Shown one piece after another: positions 1 to 8,849 of a stretch of DNA of 64,000 bases; the first letter of the stretch is position 1, and each line of letters opens with the position of its first letter. Both the position numbers and the translations under genes were made by a program. Source of the DNA: Rhodospira trueperi (lineage in GTDB: Bacteria; Pseudomonadota; Alphaproteobacteria; Rhodospirillales; Rhodospirillaceae); contig NZ_FNAP01000007.1 of the NCBI RefSeq assembly GCF_900101965.1, positions 124,001 to 188,000 on the forward strand, written 5' to 3'. Under the pieces are notes generated by a model. That model was given only the letters and a program-made list of their open reading frames with translations, did no database searches and was not told where the DNA came from.

Positions 1-2
1 CT

Positions 3-191
3 CCGATCATCATTGGCGCCATCCTGGGGCCGATGGCGGAAGCCAATTTCCGTCGCGCGGTCCTGTTGATGAACATGGACGAGACCATTTTCGTCGGTTC
101 GCCCATCACTTGGGCGCTGATCGCCATGACCGCGGCCGCCATTCTCGTTCCCCTGGTGCGTCGCTGGCGCGGCAGGCAGGGAACACAATGA
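3..191 (+). CDS. tctA: Tripartite tricarboxylate transporter permease TctA, C-terminal end (partial)
   Basis: Only the last 62 residues are inside the window; the gene begins to the left. The piece opens with the segment PIIIGAILGPMAEANFRRA, which is characteristic of the end of the large TctA/TctC-system membrane subunit, followed by one hydrophobic helix (ITWALIAMTAAAILVPLV) and a basic tail. TctA is the 12-TM channel subunit of TctABC, a periplasmic-binding-protein-dependent secondary carrier for citrate and other tricarboxylates. It ends 52 bases before the ATP-citrate-lyase-like genes, in the same direction, which suggests that the transported acid is their substrate. The family assignment is firm; the substrate is inferred. 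Confidence 0.8.
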   Translation, partial: PIIIGAILGPMAEANFRRAVLLMNMDETIFVGSPITWALIAMTAAAILVPLVRRWRGRQGTQ

Positions 192-243
192 TGCCCGACG
201 CGCGCGCTCTTTCCCGGGACGCCACCGAAGAGGACCTCCGCCG

Positions 244-1536
244 ATGCAACTGACCGGACTCATGCATGGCGCGCGGTTGCTGCGCTACGTGGACTTTCCC
301 GTGACCGAGGTGCTGGGCCCCGGCGCCAGCGAGGACGAGATCCAGGACCTGCTGGCCCGACACGGCACCATCTTCGTCAAGCCGATCTTCAAGGGCGGCG
401 TGGGACGCAAGGGCAAGGCCGGCCTGGTCGGGCAGGCGCGCGACCTGAAGACCGCGCTGGCGGAGAAGGAGCGCCTGTACTTCGCCGAGCACCGCCATGG
501 CACGACCCTGGCCAAGGCCAACGGCGTGACCTTCGAGGGCGCGGTGCCGGCCGAGCACGAGGTCTACTTCTCGATCACCGACGACACCCGCTACCGGGCG
601 CCGACCGTGACCATCACCCACAAGGGCGGCGTCGAGATCGAGGAACTGAACAAGGGCGAGCTGGCCACCATCCCGTTCGAGGCGCTGACCGGCCTGAAGG
701 CGTTCGTGGTGGCCAACGCGCTGTCCGACCTGGGCGCGCCGCGCGAGATCATCTCGCCGCTGGTGCAGCATCTGCCCAAGCTGTGGGACCTGTTCCACCA
801 CTACGGCATGACGACGCTGGAACTAAACCCGATCCGCCTGCGGCCGCAACCGGGCGGGCGCCTGCTGCCGGTCGCCTGCGATTTCAAGGCCGGCTTCGAC
901 CGCGACGACCCGCGCATGGCGCGCCTTGGCCTGCCCGCGCACCTGTTTGCCGGCGACGTCTCGGAGTTCGAGCATGAGGTGAACCAGCTCCGCACCTACC
1001 AGGGTCAGTCCGACGTGTTCGTCATCAATCCCAACGGCACCATTCTCGCGCCCACCTTCGGCGGCGGCGCCAACAGCCTGGTGACCGAGGTGCTGGGCGA
1101 GGCGGCCATTATCTCGTCGGACTTCGGCGGCAACCCGCCCTACGAGAAGATGAAGGACGTGGCGCGCATTTGCTATCGCCACTTCCTGCCGCAGACCAAC
1201 GTGCTGTTCATCATCGGCGGCAAGGCCAACAACACCGACATCCACGAGACCTTCCGCGCCATGGGCGACGCCCTGCGGGAGTTCTTCGCCGAGCGCGGGC
1301 CGACGCCGCTGCACGTGGTGGTCGGGCGCGGCGGCCCCAACCTGATCCGGGGCTTCGGCACCCTGGCCGAGACCTGCGACGCGCTGGGGCTGCCGTACCG
1401 CTTCTTCGGCTTCGACAGCGCCATCAGCGAGGTCGTGGCCTACGCCCGCAAGGTGGACGCGTGGATGACGGCCGGCGGCCGCGACGTGGTGGCCCGGCAC
1501 ATGGGCATCAGACCCAATCTCGAAACAAGCGCCTGA
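244..1536 (+). CDS. ATP-citrate lyase-like / citryl-CoA synthetase small (ATP-grasp) subunit
   Basis: This 430-residue protein has the layout of the ATP-citrate lyase small subunit or succinyl-CoA-synthetase beta-like chain. An N-terminal ATP-grasp fold (GTIFVKPIFKGGVGRKGKAG near residues 40-60) is followed by a Rossmann-like citrate/CoA half ending in VLFIIGGKANNTD and VVVGRGGPNLIRGFG near residues 320-375. With the next gene, 14 bases downstream, it would form an enzyme that activates a tricarboxylate with ATP and CoA and cleaves it, for citrate to acetyl-CoA and oxaloacetate. The sequence is not a close match in my memory to the reductive-TCA-cycle AclB of Chlorobium, and resembles the divergent form called type II ACL. 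Start chosen at ATG 244 behind GAGGA. Whether the physiological direction is carbon fixation or citrate breakdown cannot be read from the gene; the transporter context favours breakdown. Confidence 0.8.
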   Translation: MQLTGLMHGARLLRYVDFPVTEVLGPGASEDEIQDLLARHGTIFVKPIFKGGVGRKGKAGLVGQARDLKTALAEKERLYFAEHRHGTTLAKANGVTFEGAVPAEHEVYFSITDDTRYRAPTVTITHKGGVEIEELNKGELATIPFEALTGLKAFVVANALSDLGAPREIISPLVQHLPKLWDLFHHYGMTTLELNPIRLRPQPGGRLLPVACDFKAGFDRDDPRMARLGLPAHLFAGDVSEFEHEVNQLRTYQGQSDVFVINPNGTILAPTFGGGANSLVTEVLGEAAIISSDFGGNPPYEKMKDVARICYRHFLPQTNVLFIIGGKANNTDIHETFRAMGDALREFFAERGPTPLHVVVGRGGPNLIRGFGTLAETCDALGLPYRFFGFDSAISEVVAYARKVDAWMTAGGRDVVARHMGIRPNLETSA

Positions 1537-1550
1537 TAGGGAGACGCAGC

Positions 1551-4262
1551 ATGTATCGTCAGGGCATCGAGGGGGTCAACTACTACCTCGGCATCCGGTC
1601 CCTGGAGCAGGTGGCGTCGCGGTCGGACCGGGTCTGCGTGCTCAACATCCTGGGCAACGAATCCCGCACCGTGACGCCGACCAGCCACGCCTTCTCCGGC
1701 GGCAACGTGGTGTTCGGCACCGCGCCGGGACGCGGCTCCCAGGTTCTGGAAACGCCGATCGGCGACATCCCGGTCTACAACAACGTCCGCGAGGGCCTGA
1801 ACGCCGGCCACACCTTCAACACCGGCGTGGTCTACCTGCCGCCAGCGGGTGTTCGTGATGGCGTGGCCGAACTGGTGCGGGTCAACCCGGCGTTGGAGAA
1901 GATCATCATCATCACAGAGAAGGTCGCGGTTCACGACGCGCGCGAGATCCGGGCCATGGCCCAGGCCAACGGGGTGGACGTGATCGGCGGCAACTGCCTG
2001 GGCGTGGCGGACGCCTGGAACCGTGTGCGCCTGGGCGGCGCGCTGGGCGGCGACCATCCCGAGGAATCCCTGCTCAAGGGGTCGGTGGCGATTTTCTCAA
2101 ACTCCGGCGGGTTCACGACCACCATTGCCCAGTACCTCGCCACCGAGGGCTGGGGCACGACGACCCTGATCTCCTCCGGCAAGGACATCTACATTCACTA
2201 CGCCGCGCGCGACTTCGCTCATGCGCTGCGGACCGACGACCGCACCAAGGCGGCCGTGTTGTACGTCGAGCCCGGCGGCTACTACGAACACGGCGTGGAT
2301 TTCGGCAAGCCCACCGTGGCCTGCGTGGTCGGCCGCTGGAAGAGCCGGCTGACCCGGGCGGTCGGTCACGCCGGCGCCATGGCCGGCAGCGGCGACCGGG
2401 CCGAGGACAAGGAGCGCTGGTTCCGGGAGGCGTTCGGGGTGGACGGCCTGTTCACGCCCGAGACCCCGCATGCCTCGAAGACCGGCGCCGTGGTGGTCAA
2501 CATCGCCGACATTCCGGCGGCCCTGACGGCGGTGATGGCGCTGAACGGCGCCGCGCCGGACTTCGCGCCCGCCGGCTCGCTGGCGCTCAAGCCGTGGATG
2601 GCCAATACGCAAGGCATCCCGATCCCAGAGGACATCGACCTGCCCGTGGTGCCGGCCCGGGACCCCTACGACGGGCAGATCCAGGCGCTGCGCCAGCAGA
2701 TCGGCGCGGTCATCGCCCGCCAGGGCATGAAGGACGCGTCTGGCGCCTCGGTCATGGATCCGAAGACGCAGGTCACCTCGGTGCACGGGCATGCCGTGCT
2801 CGACCTCGCGCTGGAGCCGCTGGAGGCCACCTTCGCCCTGCCGCTGGTGCACGAGATCGCCTGCGAGAACGACCGCGCGCTGCTCGACGTCGCCGTGGCG
2901 GCCGAGGTCAACCTGGTGGGCGAGCCCATGCTGATCGCCGCCGACGCCGCGCGCGAGGCCGGCAACGCGCCCAACGCCATCATGGCGGCGGCGGTGTGCC
3001 TGGTCGGGCCGAAGCGCGTCGAGCGGGCCTTGGCGTGTTCGCGGGCGTTGATCGACCTGTTCGCCCAGTCCGGGCTGCGCGACGGGCGCGACGAAGGGTT
3101 CGATCTGTCTGGCCTGACCATGGACGAGTCGACCCGGGCGCTGTTCCTGGCCACGCCGGAAGAGGCCGAACAACCGCGCCCCCGGGCCATGCTGCAAGCG
3201 GTGCGCGACCGCGGTGGCCACTCGGTATTCCTGCGGTTCCTGGAGACGCTGGGCGGGCCGCCCTCCCGCGACGCCATCCTGGCCGCCATCGCAACGACCA
3301 TCGCCTGGGGTCCCCTGATGCGCAAGCGCATCAGCCGCCTGACCGCCGAGACGCTGCCGTGGTACCTGCGCCTGTACGGGGTGATGGTCGGCGCCTCCAT
3401 CGAGGGGCGTCACCATCAGCGCGGCAGCCTGCACGGCATTCCGCGTCAGGAACGGTTCAGCGAATGGACCGTGGCCGACCTGTGCTACTTGGCCATCACC
3501 GGCAAGCGCCCCGAGGGCGACGACGCCCGACCCCTGCAGTTGCTGATCGGGCTGCTGATCTCCAACGGGCCCGGCGCCATCTCGGCTCAGGGCGCCAAGG
3601 GCGCGGTCTCCGCCGACGGTCCGCAGACCCCGGGCCGGGTGCAGATCAACAAGGGCATGGCCGGATTTCTGACCCACACCGGCTACAGTCACGGCGGCAA
3701 TGGGTTCGAGGGCATGGCCTTCCTGCTTGAGCAGTTCCGCGGCAAGGGCCTGGACGACCCGACCGACCCGAACCACGGCTTCGACCTGAAGGCGATGGCG
3801 ACGGCGTTCGCCGAGGCCTATCAGGCCGAGAAGCGCCAGGCCAAGGAGGTGGGGCAGGAAACGCGGGCGCTGCCCGGCGTGCATCACCCCGTGTTCCGGG
3901 GCAACCCGGTCAACTACGACCCGCGCGAGCGGTTTATCGCGCGGTTTATGGACGAGCGCGGAGAGTACAACATCTTCCACGCGTTCTATCGGGAGCTTGT
4001 GCAGGCGCTCTATGAGGTCGGCGCCTCGCCCTACGTGTTCTGCGTCAACGTCGACGCGGTCATCGCCGCACTGCTGCTGGCCCTTCTGTGGAAGGACTAC
4101 CGCTCCGGCGCGCTGACCGAACGCGACCTGGAGACGGCGGCGTTCAACGTATTCCTGTACGGCCGCATGATCGGCGCCGCCGCCGAGATCGACGACCACC
4201 TCAACCGGGGTCGCAACATGGACACCCGCTCGCCCGCCTCCGCCTGCCGGTTCGTGGCCTGA
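1551..4262 (+). CDS. ATP-citrate lyase-like large subunit (CoA-binding plus citrate synthase-like domains)
   Basis: This 903-residue protein joins a succinyl-CoA-synthetase alpha-like part to a citrate-synthase-like part. Near residue 273 is the GHAGA motif whose histidine is phosphorylated in this superfamily. The CoA/ligase region includes [14 protein letters not shown] near residue 185. The C-terminal 300 residues align by eye with the lyase domain of ATP-citrate lyase: [20 protein letters not shown], then [12 protein letters not shown] (His778/779 at the place of the GHR histidine), then [13 protein letters not shown], whose Asp835 matches the catalytic Asp of the NVD motif. All key residues therefore look intact. 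It is longer than the Chlorobium-type AclA (about 600 residues) because of the inserted middle region. The reading frame is also open upstream, but ATG 1551 is the best start because it follows GGGAGAC and the stop of the small subunit. Confidence 0.8.
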   Translation: MYRQGIEGVNYYLGIRSLEQVASRSDRVCVLNILGNESRTVTPTSHAFSGGNVVFGTAPGRGSQVLETPIGDIPVYNNVREGLNAGHTFNTGVVYLPPAGVRDGVAELVRVNPALEKIIIITEKVAVHDAREIRAMAQANGVDVIGGNCLGVADAWNRVRLGGALGGDHPEESLLKGSVAIFSNSGGFTTTIAQYLATEGWGTTTLISSGKDIYIHYAARDFAHALRTDDRTKAAVLYVEPGGYYEHGVDFGKPTVACVVGRWKSRLTRAVGHAGAMAGSGDRAEDKERWFREAFGVDGLFTPETPHASKTGAVVVNIADIPAALTAVMALNGAAPDFAPAGSLALKPWMANTQGIPIPEDIDLPVVPARDPYDGQIQALRQQIGAVIARQGMKDASGASVMDPKTQVTSVHGHAVLDLALEPLEATFALPLVHEIACENDRALLDVAVAAEVNLVGEPMLIAADAAREAGNAPNAIMAAAVCLVGPKRVERALACSRALIDLFAQSGLRDGRDEGFDLSGLTMDESTRALFLATPEEAEQPRPRAMLQAVRDRGGHSVFLRFLETLGGPPSRDAILAAIATTIAWGPLMRKRISRLTAETLPWYLRLYGVMVGASIEGRHHQRGSLHGIPRQERFSEWTVADLCYLAITGKRPEGDDARPLQLLIGLLISNGPGAISAQGAKGAVSADGPQTPGRVQINKGMAGFLTHTGYSHGGNGFEGMAFLLEQFRGKGLDDPTDPNHGFDLKAMATAFAEAYQAEKRQAKEVGQETRALPGVHHPVFRGNPVNYDPRERFIARFMDERGEYNIFHAFYRELVQALYEVGASPYVFCVNVDAVIAALLLALLWKDYRSGALTERDLETAAFNVFLYGRMIGAAAEIDDHLNRGRNMDTRSPASACRFVA

Positions 4263-4288
4263 CGAAACCCCGATCGGGAGGGATTTGG

Positions 4289-4969
4289 ATGAGCATTGTC
4301 GTGACGGACGCGGCCCGCCCCGACGCCGAGGTTGTCGCTGGGCTGGCCGCCTGTGGCGTCGCCACGGTGGACGAAGCACAGGGGCGCGTCGGGCTGATGG
4401 ACATGGCGCTTCGGCCGGTGTTCCCAGGCACCCGCATCGCGGGACCGGCCGTGACGGTCGCCGCGCCGCCCGGCGACAACTGGATGATCCATGTCGCGAT
4501 CGAGCAGATCCAGGCGGATGACATCCTGGTGGTCGCCCTCGACACACCGTGCGCGGTGGCCTATTGCGGCGAACTGCTGGCCACGTCCATGCAGGCGCGG
4601 GGCGCGGCCGGGTTGATCGTGGACGGCCCGGTGCGGGATGCCGCTGCCCTGACCGCCATGGGCTTTCCGGTGTGGTCGCGCGGCCTGTGTGCGCGCGGAC
4701 CGGTGCGCGAGACCCTGGGATCGGTCAACATCCCGGTCGTCTGCGCCGGGGCGGCCGTCCGGCCGGGTGACATCATCGTCGCGGACGACGACGGCGTGTG
4801 CGTGGTCCCGCGCGACCTTGCCGAGACGGTCCTGCGCGCCGCCCGGGCCCGGGAGCAAGCCGAGGCCGACCGCCGCGCCGCCCTGGCCGGCGGCGAACTG
4901 ACACTCGACCTGGACGGCATGCGCCCGCGCCTCGCCGAAAAGGGACTGACCTATGTGCCGACGCTTTAA
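4289..4969 (+). CDS. RraA/LigK-family aldolase or oxaloacetate decarboxylase
   Basis: The 226-residue product belongs to the RraA-like fold family that includes 4-carboxy-4-hydroxy-2-oxoadipate aldolase (LigK/GalC), HMG aldolase and RNase E inhibitor RraA. The family signature is clear: [21 protein letters not shown] from residue 93 followed by the substrate/metal Arg116-Asp117 pair. Members of the aldolase branch split pyruvate off branched hydroxy-keto acids and decarboxylate oxaloacetate as a side or main activity. The gene lies 26 bases after the ATP-citrate-lyase-like large subunit, behind GGGAGGGAT. In this setting decarboxylation of the oxaloacetate released by citrate cleavage is an attractive role. 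That is inference; aldol cleavage of another hydroxytricarboxylate is equally possible. Confidence 0.7.
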   Translation: MSIVVTDAARPDAEVVAGLAACGVATVDEAQGRVGLMDMALRPVFPGTRIAGPAVTVAAPPGDNWMIHVAIEQIQADDILVVALDTPCAVAYCGELLATSMQARGAAGLIVDGPVRDAAALTAMGFPVWSRGLCARGPVRETLGSVNIPVVCAGAAVRPGDIIVADDDGVCVVPRDLAETVLRAARAREQAEADRRAALAGGELTLDLDGMRPRLAEKGLTYVPTL

Positions 4970-5386
4970 CCCGGGATCCGTCACCGGTCGCCGGGCCGCT
5001 CCGGCCATCACCGACAATAATATGCAGACGTCTTGATTAAACCCGACGCCGGGATGAGAGCTGGCCGGGGAAATTTGGACAGGGCGATAAGTGGATCGCG
5101 GGCCTGAGAACGGCGAGAATACCGAGACAAGGAGCCTTTGTGGCGAGACGACCGCGCCGCTCCCTTTGACCAAGCGGCATCGCGTAGCGGTGCCGGGGCG
5201 CACCGGCCGTCAAGGCGAAAGTGGAGCCGTCGTGCACTCAGATTGAGCCAGAGCCACTTTTGGACGCCGATTGACATCCAGGGCGTGCACTTCAGCGCGT
5301 CGACGTTCAGGGGCGTGGCGCGGTGATAAGCCGATCCCATGCCTGCAACGCCGATGGACGGGTTTCATTCGCCCTGCGGATCGGCG
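4970..5386. other. Non-coding stretch, probably degraded mobile DNA
   Basis: No gene can be supported here. Open frames are short and lack recognisable motifs or codon bias. The composition is slightly lower in G+C than the operon to the left, and it sits beside a truncated transposase, so it is most simply an eroded end of an insertion sequence. A segment reading ccacttttggacgccgattg near 5255-5274 has the look of an IS end, but I could not find a matching partner in the window. Confidence 0.3.
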
Positions 5387-5782
5387 TCAGGGTGACCGTG
5401 AAACGAGACTCGATGTCGGCTGTGAATCGACGGTAGGCCACGCCGCAACGCCGCAACGCCGCAACGCCGCAACGCCGCAACGCCGCAACGCCGTCAGCGA
5501 GGACGGCAGGAAGACGAGGCCATCGCCCGCCGCCACGCCGGCCAGCAGGACGTTGATGTCATCGGGCTCCACCCAGACGGTGACCCGCTTGCCGTGGATG
5601 GGCAGATCACGATAGGGAACATCACGCTTGCCGAACCGCACGAATTCACCCTGCACGCCGCACTCCTCACAGGCGATGGGATCGGGCGCTTCCACCTGGA
5701 AGGGCATCTCGTCGTCGGTGGATTTGCAGCCCAGAACCTGGTACTCAGGCAGATAAAGGATGTTGTCGGGCATCTCGGTCAT
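5387..5782 (-). pseudogene. ISL3-like transposase, N-terminal fragment
   Basis: The frame encodes an N-terminal zinc-finger-like start (IACEECGVQGEFVRFGKRDV) followed by PYRDLPIHGKRVTVWVE. C-x2-C then RDLP..GKRV is the typical opening of ISL3-family transposases. The homology stops about 70 residues in, around position 5560; a full transposase has about 400 residues. The remaining frame runs through an octanucleotide repeat and is surely not transposase. The gene is therefore a 5' fragment left by deletion. It lies immediately left of the ABC-F gene and suggests how that island arrived. The family call rests on a short motif. Confidence 0.5.
5441..5492. repeat. Tandem octanucleotide repeat CGCCGCAA x6
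   Basis: Six perfect head-to-tail copies of CGCCGCAA occupy 5441-5488, followed by a partial seventh copy. The unit length of eight means that copy-number change would shift any reading frame across it. It lies at the broken end of the transposase fragment and no intact gene crosses it, so it is most likely a slippage product within decaying DNA. Confidence 0.9.
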
Positions 5783-5898
5783 GAGTTTGTCGGTTCAATT
5801 AGTTGAAAATAATGCATTTTCCATTTGTGAAAGTGCTTGTACAATAATCAGCCTATTCCTTCCAATATGAGGTGTTTGTCCAATGCGCCATTGATGCC

Positions 5899-5945
5899 GC
5901 CGTTGTTATGACGGCCAGTCTCCACCAGCCCCCATTAGCAGGGGG
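5899..5945 (+). promoter_or_regulatory. Two small hairpins in the leader of the ABC-F gene
   Basis: Between the AT-rich probable promoter region (5790-5870) and the ABC-F start at 5972 there are two inverted repeats. GCCGT (5899-5903) pairs with ACGGC (5911-5915). CCCCC (5929-5933) pairs with GGGGG (5941-5945) across the loop ATTAGCA. A tiny frame ATG CGC CAT TGA begins at 5883, just upstream of the first hairpin. Antibiotic-resistance ABC-F genes are often controlled by leader-peptide or attenuator RNA, so this could be such a leader. The stems are only five base pairs, so the case is weak. Confidence 0.3.
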
Positions 5946-5971
5946 AGCTCTTGGCATCGTTGGAATAGAGC

Positions 5972-7585
5972 ATGGCGAATACCCATCTCGTACTGAAAAA
6001 CGTATCCCACGTTCTGCCAGACGGCAGAACTCTTTTCTCCGACCTTCACGAGCAGTTCGATATGCGCTCAACGGGACTGGTCGGACGCAATGGTGTCGGC
6101 AAAACTTTGCTCGCACGCATCTTGGCTGGGTTGTTACAACCAACCACCGGCCACTGCCAGTGCTCCGGCAGCGTGCATTACCTCGCCCAGCAAGTGGTGC
6201 ACCCTGATGGTTCTACAGTGGCCGACTTGGCGGGGGTAAAGCACACGCTGGATGCGCTAGCACGTATTGAGTCAGGCAGTACAGCACCGGAGCATTTCGA
6301 TGCCGTAGGAGATCACTGGGACATACGCCAGCGACTCCGCTATGACCTTGAGCGCAATAACTTGAGCCACCTTGGAACAGACACGCCTGCCAGCATCCTA
6401 AGCGGCGGTGAGGCGATGCGAATTTCTTTGATTGGTGCCATGCTCTCGGATGCAGACTTCTTGATTCTTGATGAGCCGAGCAACCATCTCGATCGACCGA
6501 ACCGACAGGCGCTGATCGAACAACTACAACGCTGGCCGCGTGGGCTGATCGTGGTCAGCCATGATAGGCAATTGCTGGAGTCCATGGCGCGCATCGTGGA
6601 ATTGTCTTCCCTGGGGCTGCAAAGCTATGGAGGCAACTACTCATTTTACGCCGAGGCTAAGGCACACGAACGACAGAACGCCCTACAAAACCTGAGTGAG
6701 CGCAAGCTTGAACGCCAACGGCAGGAACAGGCGATGCGGAAGCAGCGTGTACGGCAGGAACAACGGCAAGCGCGCGGTAACCGGCGAGGCAAAGAGGCCA
6801 ATCAAGCCAAGATCTTGTTGGATCGTCAGAAAGAGCGCAGCGAAACATCGTCAGGCGCGCTGCGCCAGAAACAGGCCTCCAGCCGGGCGCAACTCAACCA
6901 AAGAGTGCGTGAGGCCGCACAGCACGTTGAAGATGAGTCGCACATAACACTGCATGAAATACCAATCACGCAGGCCGCAAAGCGTCGCGTGGCCGAATTG
7001 AATGACGTGGAGTTGCCGTACGTATCGGGAGCAACCCGGACCATAAGCCTGATCCTGGGTGGGCAACAGCGTATAGGCGTAGTCGGCCCGAACGGTTGTG
7101 GTAAATCCACGTTGCTTCGAGTGTTTGCAGGCCAAATTTCGCCTTTGGTTGGGGTATCCAAGGTAACGCCGGAGAGCGCATATCTCGATCAGCGATTAGA
7201 AAATTTGGATCCAGAGAATACGGTACTAGAACAGTTACAATTAGCCAATCGCACAGCTACCGAAGGGGACCTACGCATGCGCTTGGCTCAACTAGGACTT
7301 GACGCGCAGACGATAGCGACACCCAGCGGGTCGCTGAGCGGCGGTGAGCGTCTAAAGGGAGCTCTCGCTTGCATACTCTACGCCGATTCACCACCGCACC
7401 TGTTGTTGCTTGATGAACCGAACAACCACCTTGATTTGCCCTCAGTACAGGCATTAGAAATCATGTTGCGTAGTTACCGAGGCACGTTGGTCGTAGTGTC
7501 GCATGATGACTCATTTCTGGGAAACCTCGGACTCACAGAACGCTTGCTTGCTACTGAACAAGGCTGGAGGTTGGAGCCACTTTGA
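5972..7585 (+). CDS. ABC-F family ATPase (ribosome-associated), horizontally acquired
   Basis: The 537-residue protein has two ABC ATPase cassettes in one chain and no membrane domain, which defines the ABC-F group of translation factors and ribosome-protection proteins. Cassette 1 has GRNGVGKT (38-45), LSGGE (143-147) and LILDEPSNHLD (164-174). Cassette 2 has GPNGCGKS (372-379), LSGGE (455-459) and LLLLDEPNNHLD. Between them lies a highly charged Arg/Gln/Lys-rich linker at about 228-315, the element that reaches into the ribosome. Base composition is much lower in G+C than its neighbours, with many ATT, TTG, ACA and CAA codons, so recent transfer is likely. It is flanked by a transposase fragment and a truncated aldo/keto reductase. 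It may confer antibiotic protection or act as a housekeeping-type factor; the sequence alone does not decide. Confidence 0.85.
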   Translation: MANTHLVLKNVSHVLPDGRTLFSDLHEQFDMRSTGLVGRNGVGKTLLARILAGLLQPTTGHCQCSGSVHYLAQQVVHPDGSTVADLAGVKHTLDALARIESGSTAPEHFDAVGDHWDIRQRLRYDLERNNLSHLGTDTPASILSGGEAMRISLIGAMLSDADFLILDEPSNHLDRPNRQALIEQLQRWPRGLIVVSHDRQLLESMARIVELSSLGLQSYGGNYSFYAEAKAHERQNALQNLSERKLERQRQEQAMRKQRVRQEQRQARGNRRGKEANQAKILLDRQKERSETSSGALRQKQASSRAQLNQRVREAAQHVEDESHITLHEIPITQAAKRRVAELNDVELPYVSGATRTISLILGGQQRIGVVGPNGCGKSTLLRVFAGQISPLVGVSKVTPESAYLDQRLENLDPENTVLEQLQLANRTATEGDLRMRLAQLGLDAQTIATPSGSLSGGERLKGALACILYADSPPHLLLLDEPNNHLDLPSVQALEIMLRSYRGTLVVVSHDDSFLGNLGLTERLLATEQGWRLEPL

Positions 7586-7664
7586 CGGAAATGTCATGTG
7601 TCTCACGATAAACCATATTTTCCGCTGCTCACCTGATTTCGACTTTTGAACGCCAACGCACGTA

Positions 7665-7784
7665 TCAACCAATTAATCCGAATACCCAGAATTCGGACAC
7701 CCCCATCGCGCCGAAGGAGATGGCCGATGCCGCAAAGCCGTTGCCCAGCTGCCGCATCGGCACCGTGCTGGTCCGTGTGGTCAT
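7665..7784 (-). pseudogene. Aldo/keto reductase, 5' fragment cut by the ABC-F island
   Basis: The first 32 codons from ATG 7784 read as the classic aldo/keto reductase opening, with VPMRQLGNGFAASAISFG followed by AMGVSEF. In intact members the next residues are YG and then the rest of a roughly 330-residue barrel. Here homology ends abruptly near position 7689 and a stop follows seven codons later at 7665. The ribosome-binding site AAGGA is still present upstream. The break coincides with the start of the AT-richer DNA that carries the ABC-F gene, so 7689 probably marks the right boundary of the insertion or an adjoining deletion. Confidence 0.65.
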
Positions 7785-7836
7785 GTCGCGTCCTTCGTTT
7801 GACGTCGGGTTCGATCGGTTTCGCGGTCGCCCGCGA

Positions 7837-8277
7837 TCAGTCGATGCAGACCCGGTCCAGCGTGCCCCCACCCCAACTGCCCACGCGCAGCGACCCGTCG
7901 GGCGCCACCGCGAGGTCGACCGGGCGGGAGAACGCCTCCGCCACGGGTTCGAGCGTGGTGTCATCGACCAGTTCGAACAGGGACGACCCGCCGTCGTCCT
8001 GCACGAAAACCCGGTCGTCCGGCGTGACCACGATGCCGGGCGCCGGTTGCCGCAGCACGCCATCGATGTCCGTCCGTCGGCCCTCGGCGTCGATCACGGT
8101 GATGTCCCCGGCGATGTTGGAAATCACCAGCGATCCGTCGGACCGCTCGACGACACCGACCGGAGACGACAGACCCGACAGCATCAGGGACGGCTCGCAG
8201 GAACCGGCCCCTGCCGCACCGCTCGCGCCCGCCGCCACGATGGCTGTGAGGGCGCCCGCCAGAATCATCTTTCGCAT
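7837..8277 (-). CDS. Small secreted beta-propeller-like (NHL/SMP-30-like) protein
   Basis: The 146-residue product starts with a Sec signal peptide (MRKMILAGALTAIVAAGASG, cleavage near AGA-G). It then has propeller-like repeats of the type SPVGVVERSDGSLVISN, PAPGIVVTPDDRVFVQD and RPVDLAVAPDGSLRVGSWGG. Complete propellers of this group have about 280 residues, so this is either a short member or a remnant. A cysteine just after the signal (C27) and one near the C-terminus could close a disulfide, which favours an intact short protein. GGAGG precedes the ATG. Its 3' neighbour in the same direction is the broken aldo/keto reductase. Specific function unknown. Confidence 0.5.
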   Translation of the reverse strand: MRKMILAGALTAIVAAGASGAAGAGSCEPSLMLSGLSSPVGVVERSDGSLVISNIAGDITVIDAEGRRTDIDGVLRQPAPGIVVTPDDRVFVQDDGGSSLFELVDDTTLEPVAEAFSRPVDLAVAPDGSLRVGSWGGGTLDRVCID

Positions 8278-8297
8278 CGGCTAACCTCCAAAAGTCT

Positions 8298-8666
8298 GTG
8301 GTGGATCGGACCACCACGGAAAGAGGCCCGGAGCGGGTGACCGAAATCACGCGCGACGACATCCAGCCGGGGCGGGTTCATGACATCCGCCGAACCGTCG
8401 CCTCCGGGATGGCGCGCCTGGGCATCAACATTGCCACCATCGAGAAATGCCTGAACCATGTCTCGGGCACCGTTGCCGGGGTGGTCGGGGTCTACCAGCA
8501 TCACGATTTCGCGACCGAAAAACGCATGGCCTGGGACGCCTGGGAGGCGCACGTCATGTGGCTGGCTCAGGGCACCGAGGCCGGTGACAACCCGGACCCC
8601 TTTCCAGGGGCAGGGCCAATAGGACTCCAACAAACCGGCCTCCGGCAAACACGGGGCGGTTCATGA
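8298..8666 (+). pseudogene. Tyrosine recombinase (phage-type integrase), C-terminal fragment
   Basis: Residues from about 26 of the frame carry the C-terminal catalytic region of a tyrosine recombinase: HDIRRTVASGMARLGINI (box II Arg with its His), then EKCLNHVSG (second His) and GVVGVYQHHDF (nucleophilic Tyr). It then has the tail EKRMAWDAWEAHV typical of P4-like integrases. The N-terminal DNA-binding and core domains, about 300 residues, are absent, and there is no good start. It is the remnant of an integrated element and lies just right of the ABC-F scar. No tRNA is adjacent. Confidence 0.7.
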
Positions 8667-8849
8667 CCGGCGACCTAGCGCTCATGCCCGGGGCGCCTAC
8701 GCTAAACCACGTATTCAAGCCGCGTTTCGGTTCGAAGAGGATCGGGGTGGTCTCGAGAAGGGTCTGGGTGTCGACGTAACGGAGTCCGTCCCCATGGCAT
8801 CCCGGTTTTGGCCCTTGCCTCACAGATACACCGAAACGGAGGAACCGAC

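Noticed and set aside
2097-4547. 816-residue antisense open frame
   Set aside because: It is a high-GC shadow of the ATP-citrate-lyase-like large subunit and of the next gene, with Arg/Gly/Pro-rich composition and no motif.
5441-5492. Short regular repeats as a CRISPR or iteron origin
   Set aside because: Unit is only 8 bases with no spacers, no AT-rich tract or DnaA boxes and no replication gene beside it.
5853-6143. Minus-strand frame opposite the ABC-F start
   Set aside because: No motif, overlaps the well-supported ABC-F gene and lacks a ribosome-binding site.
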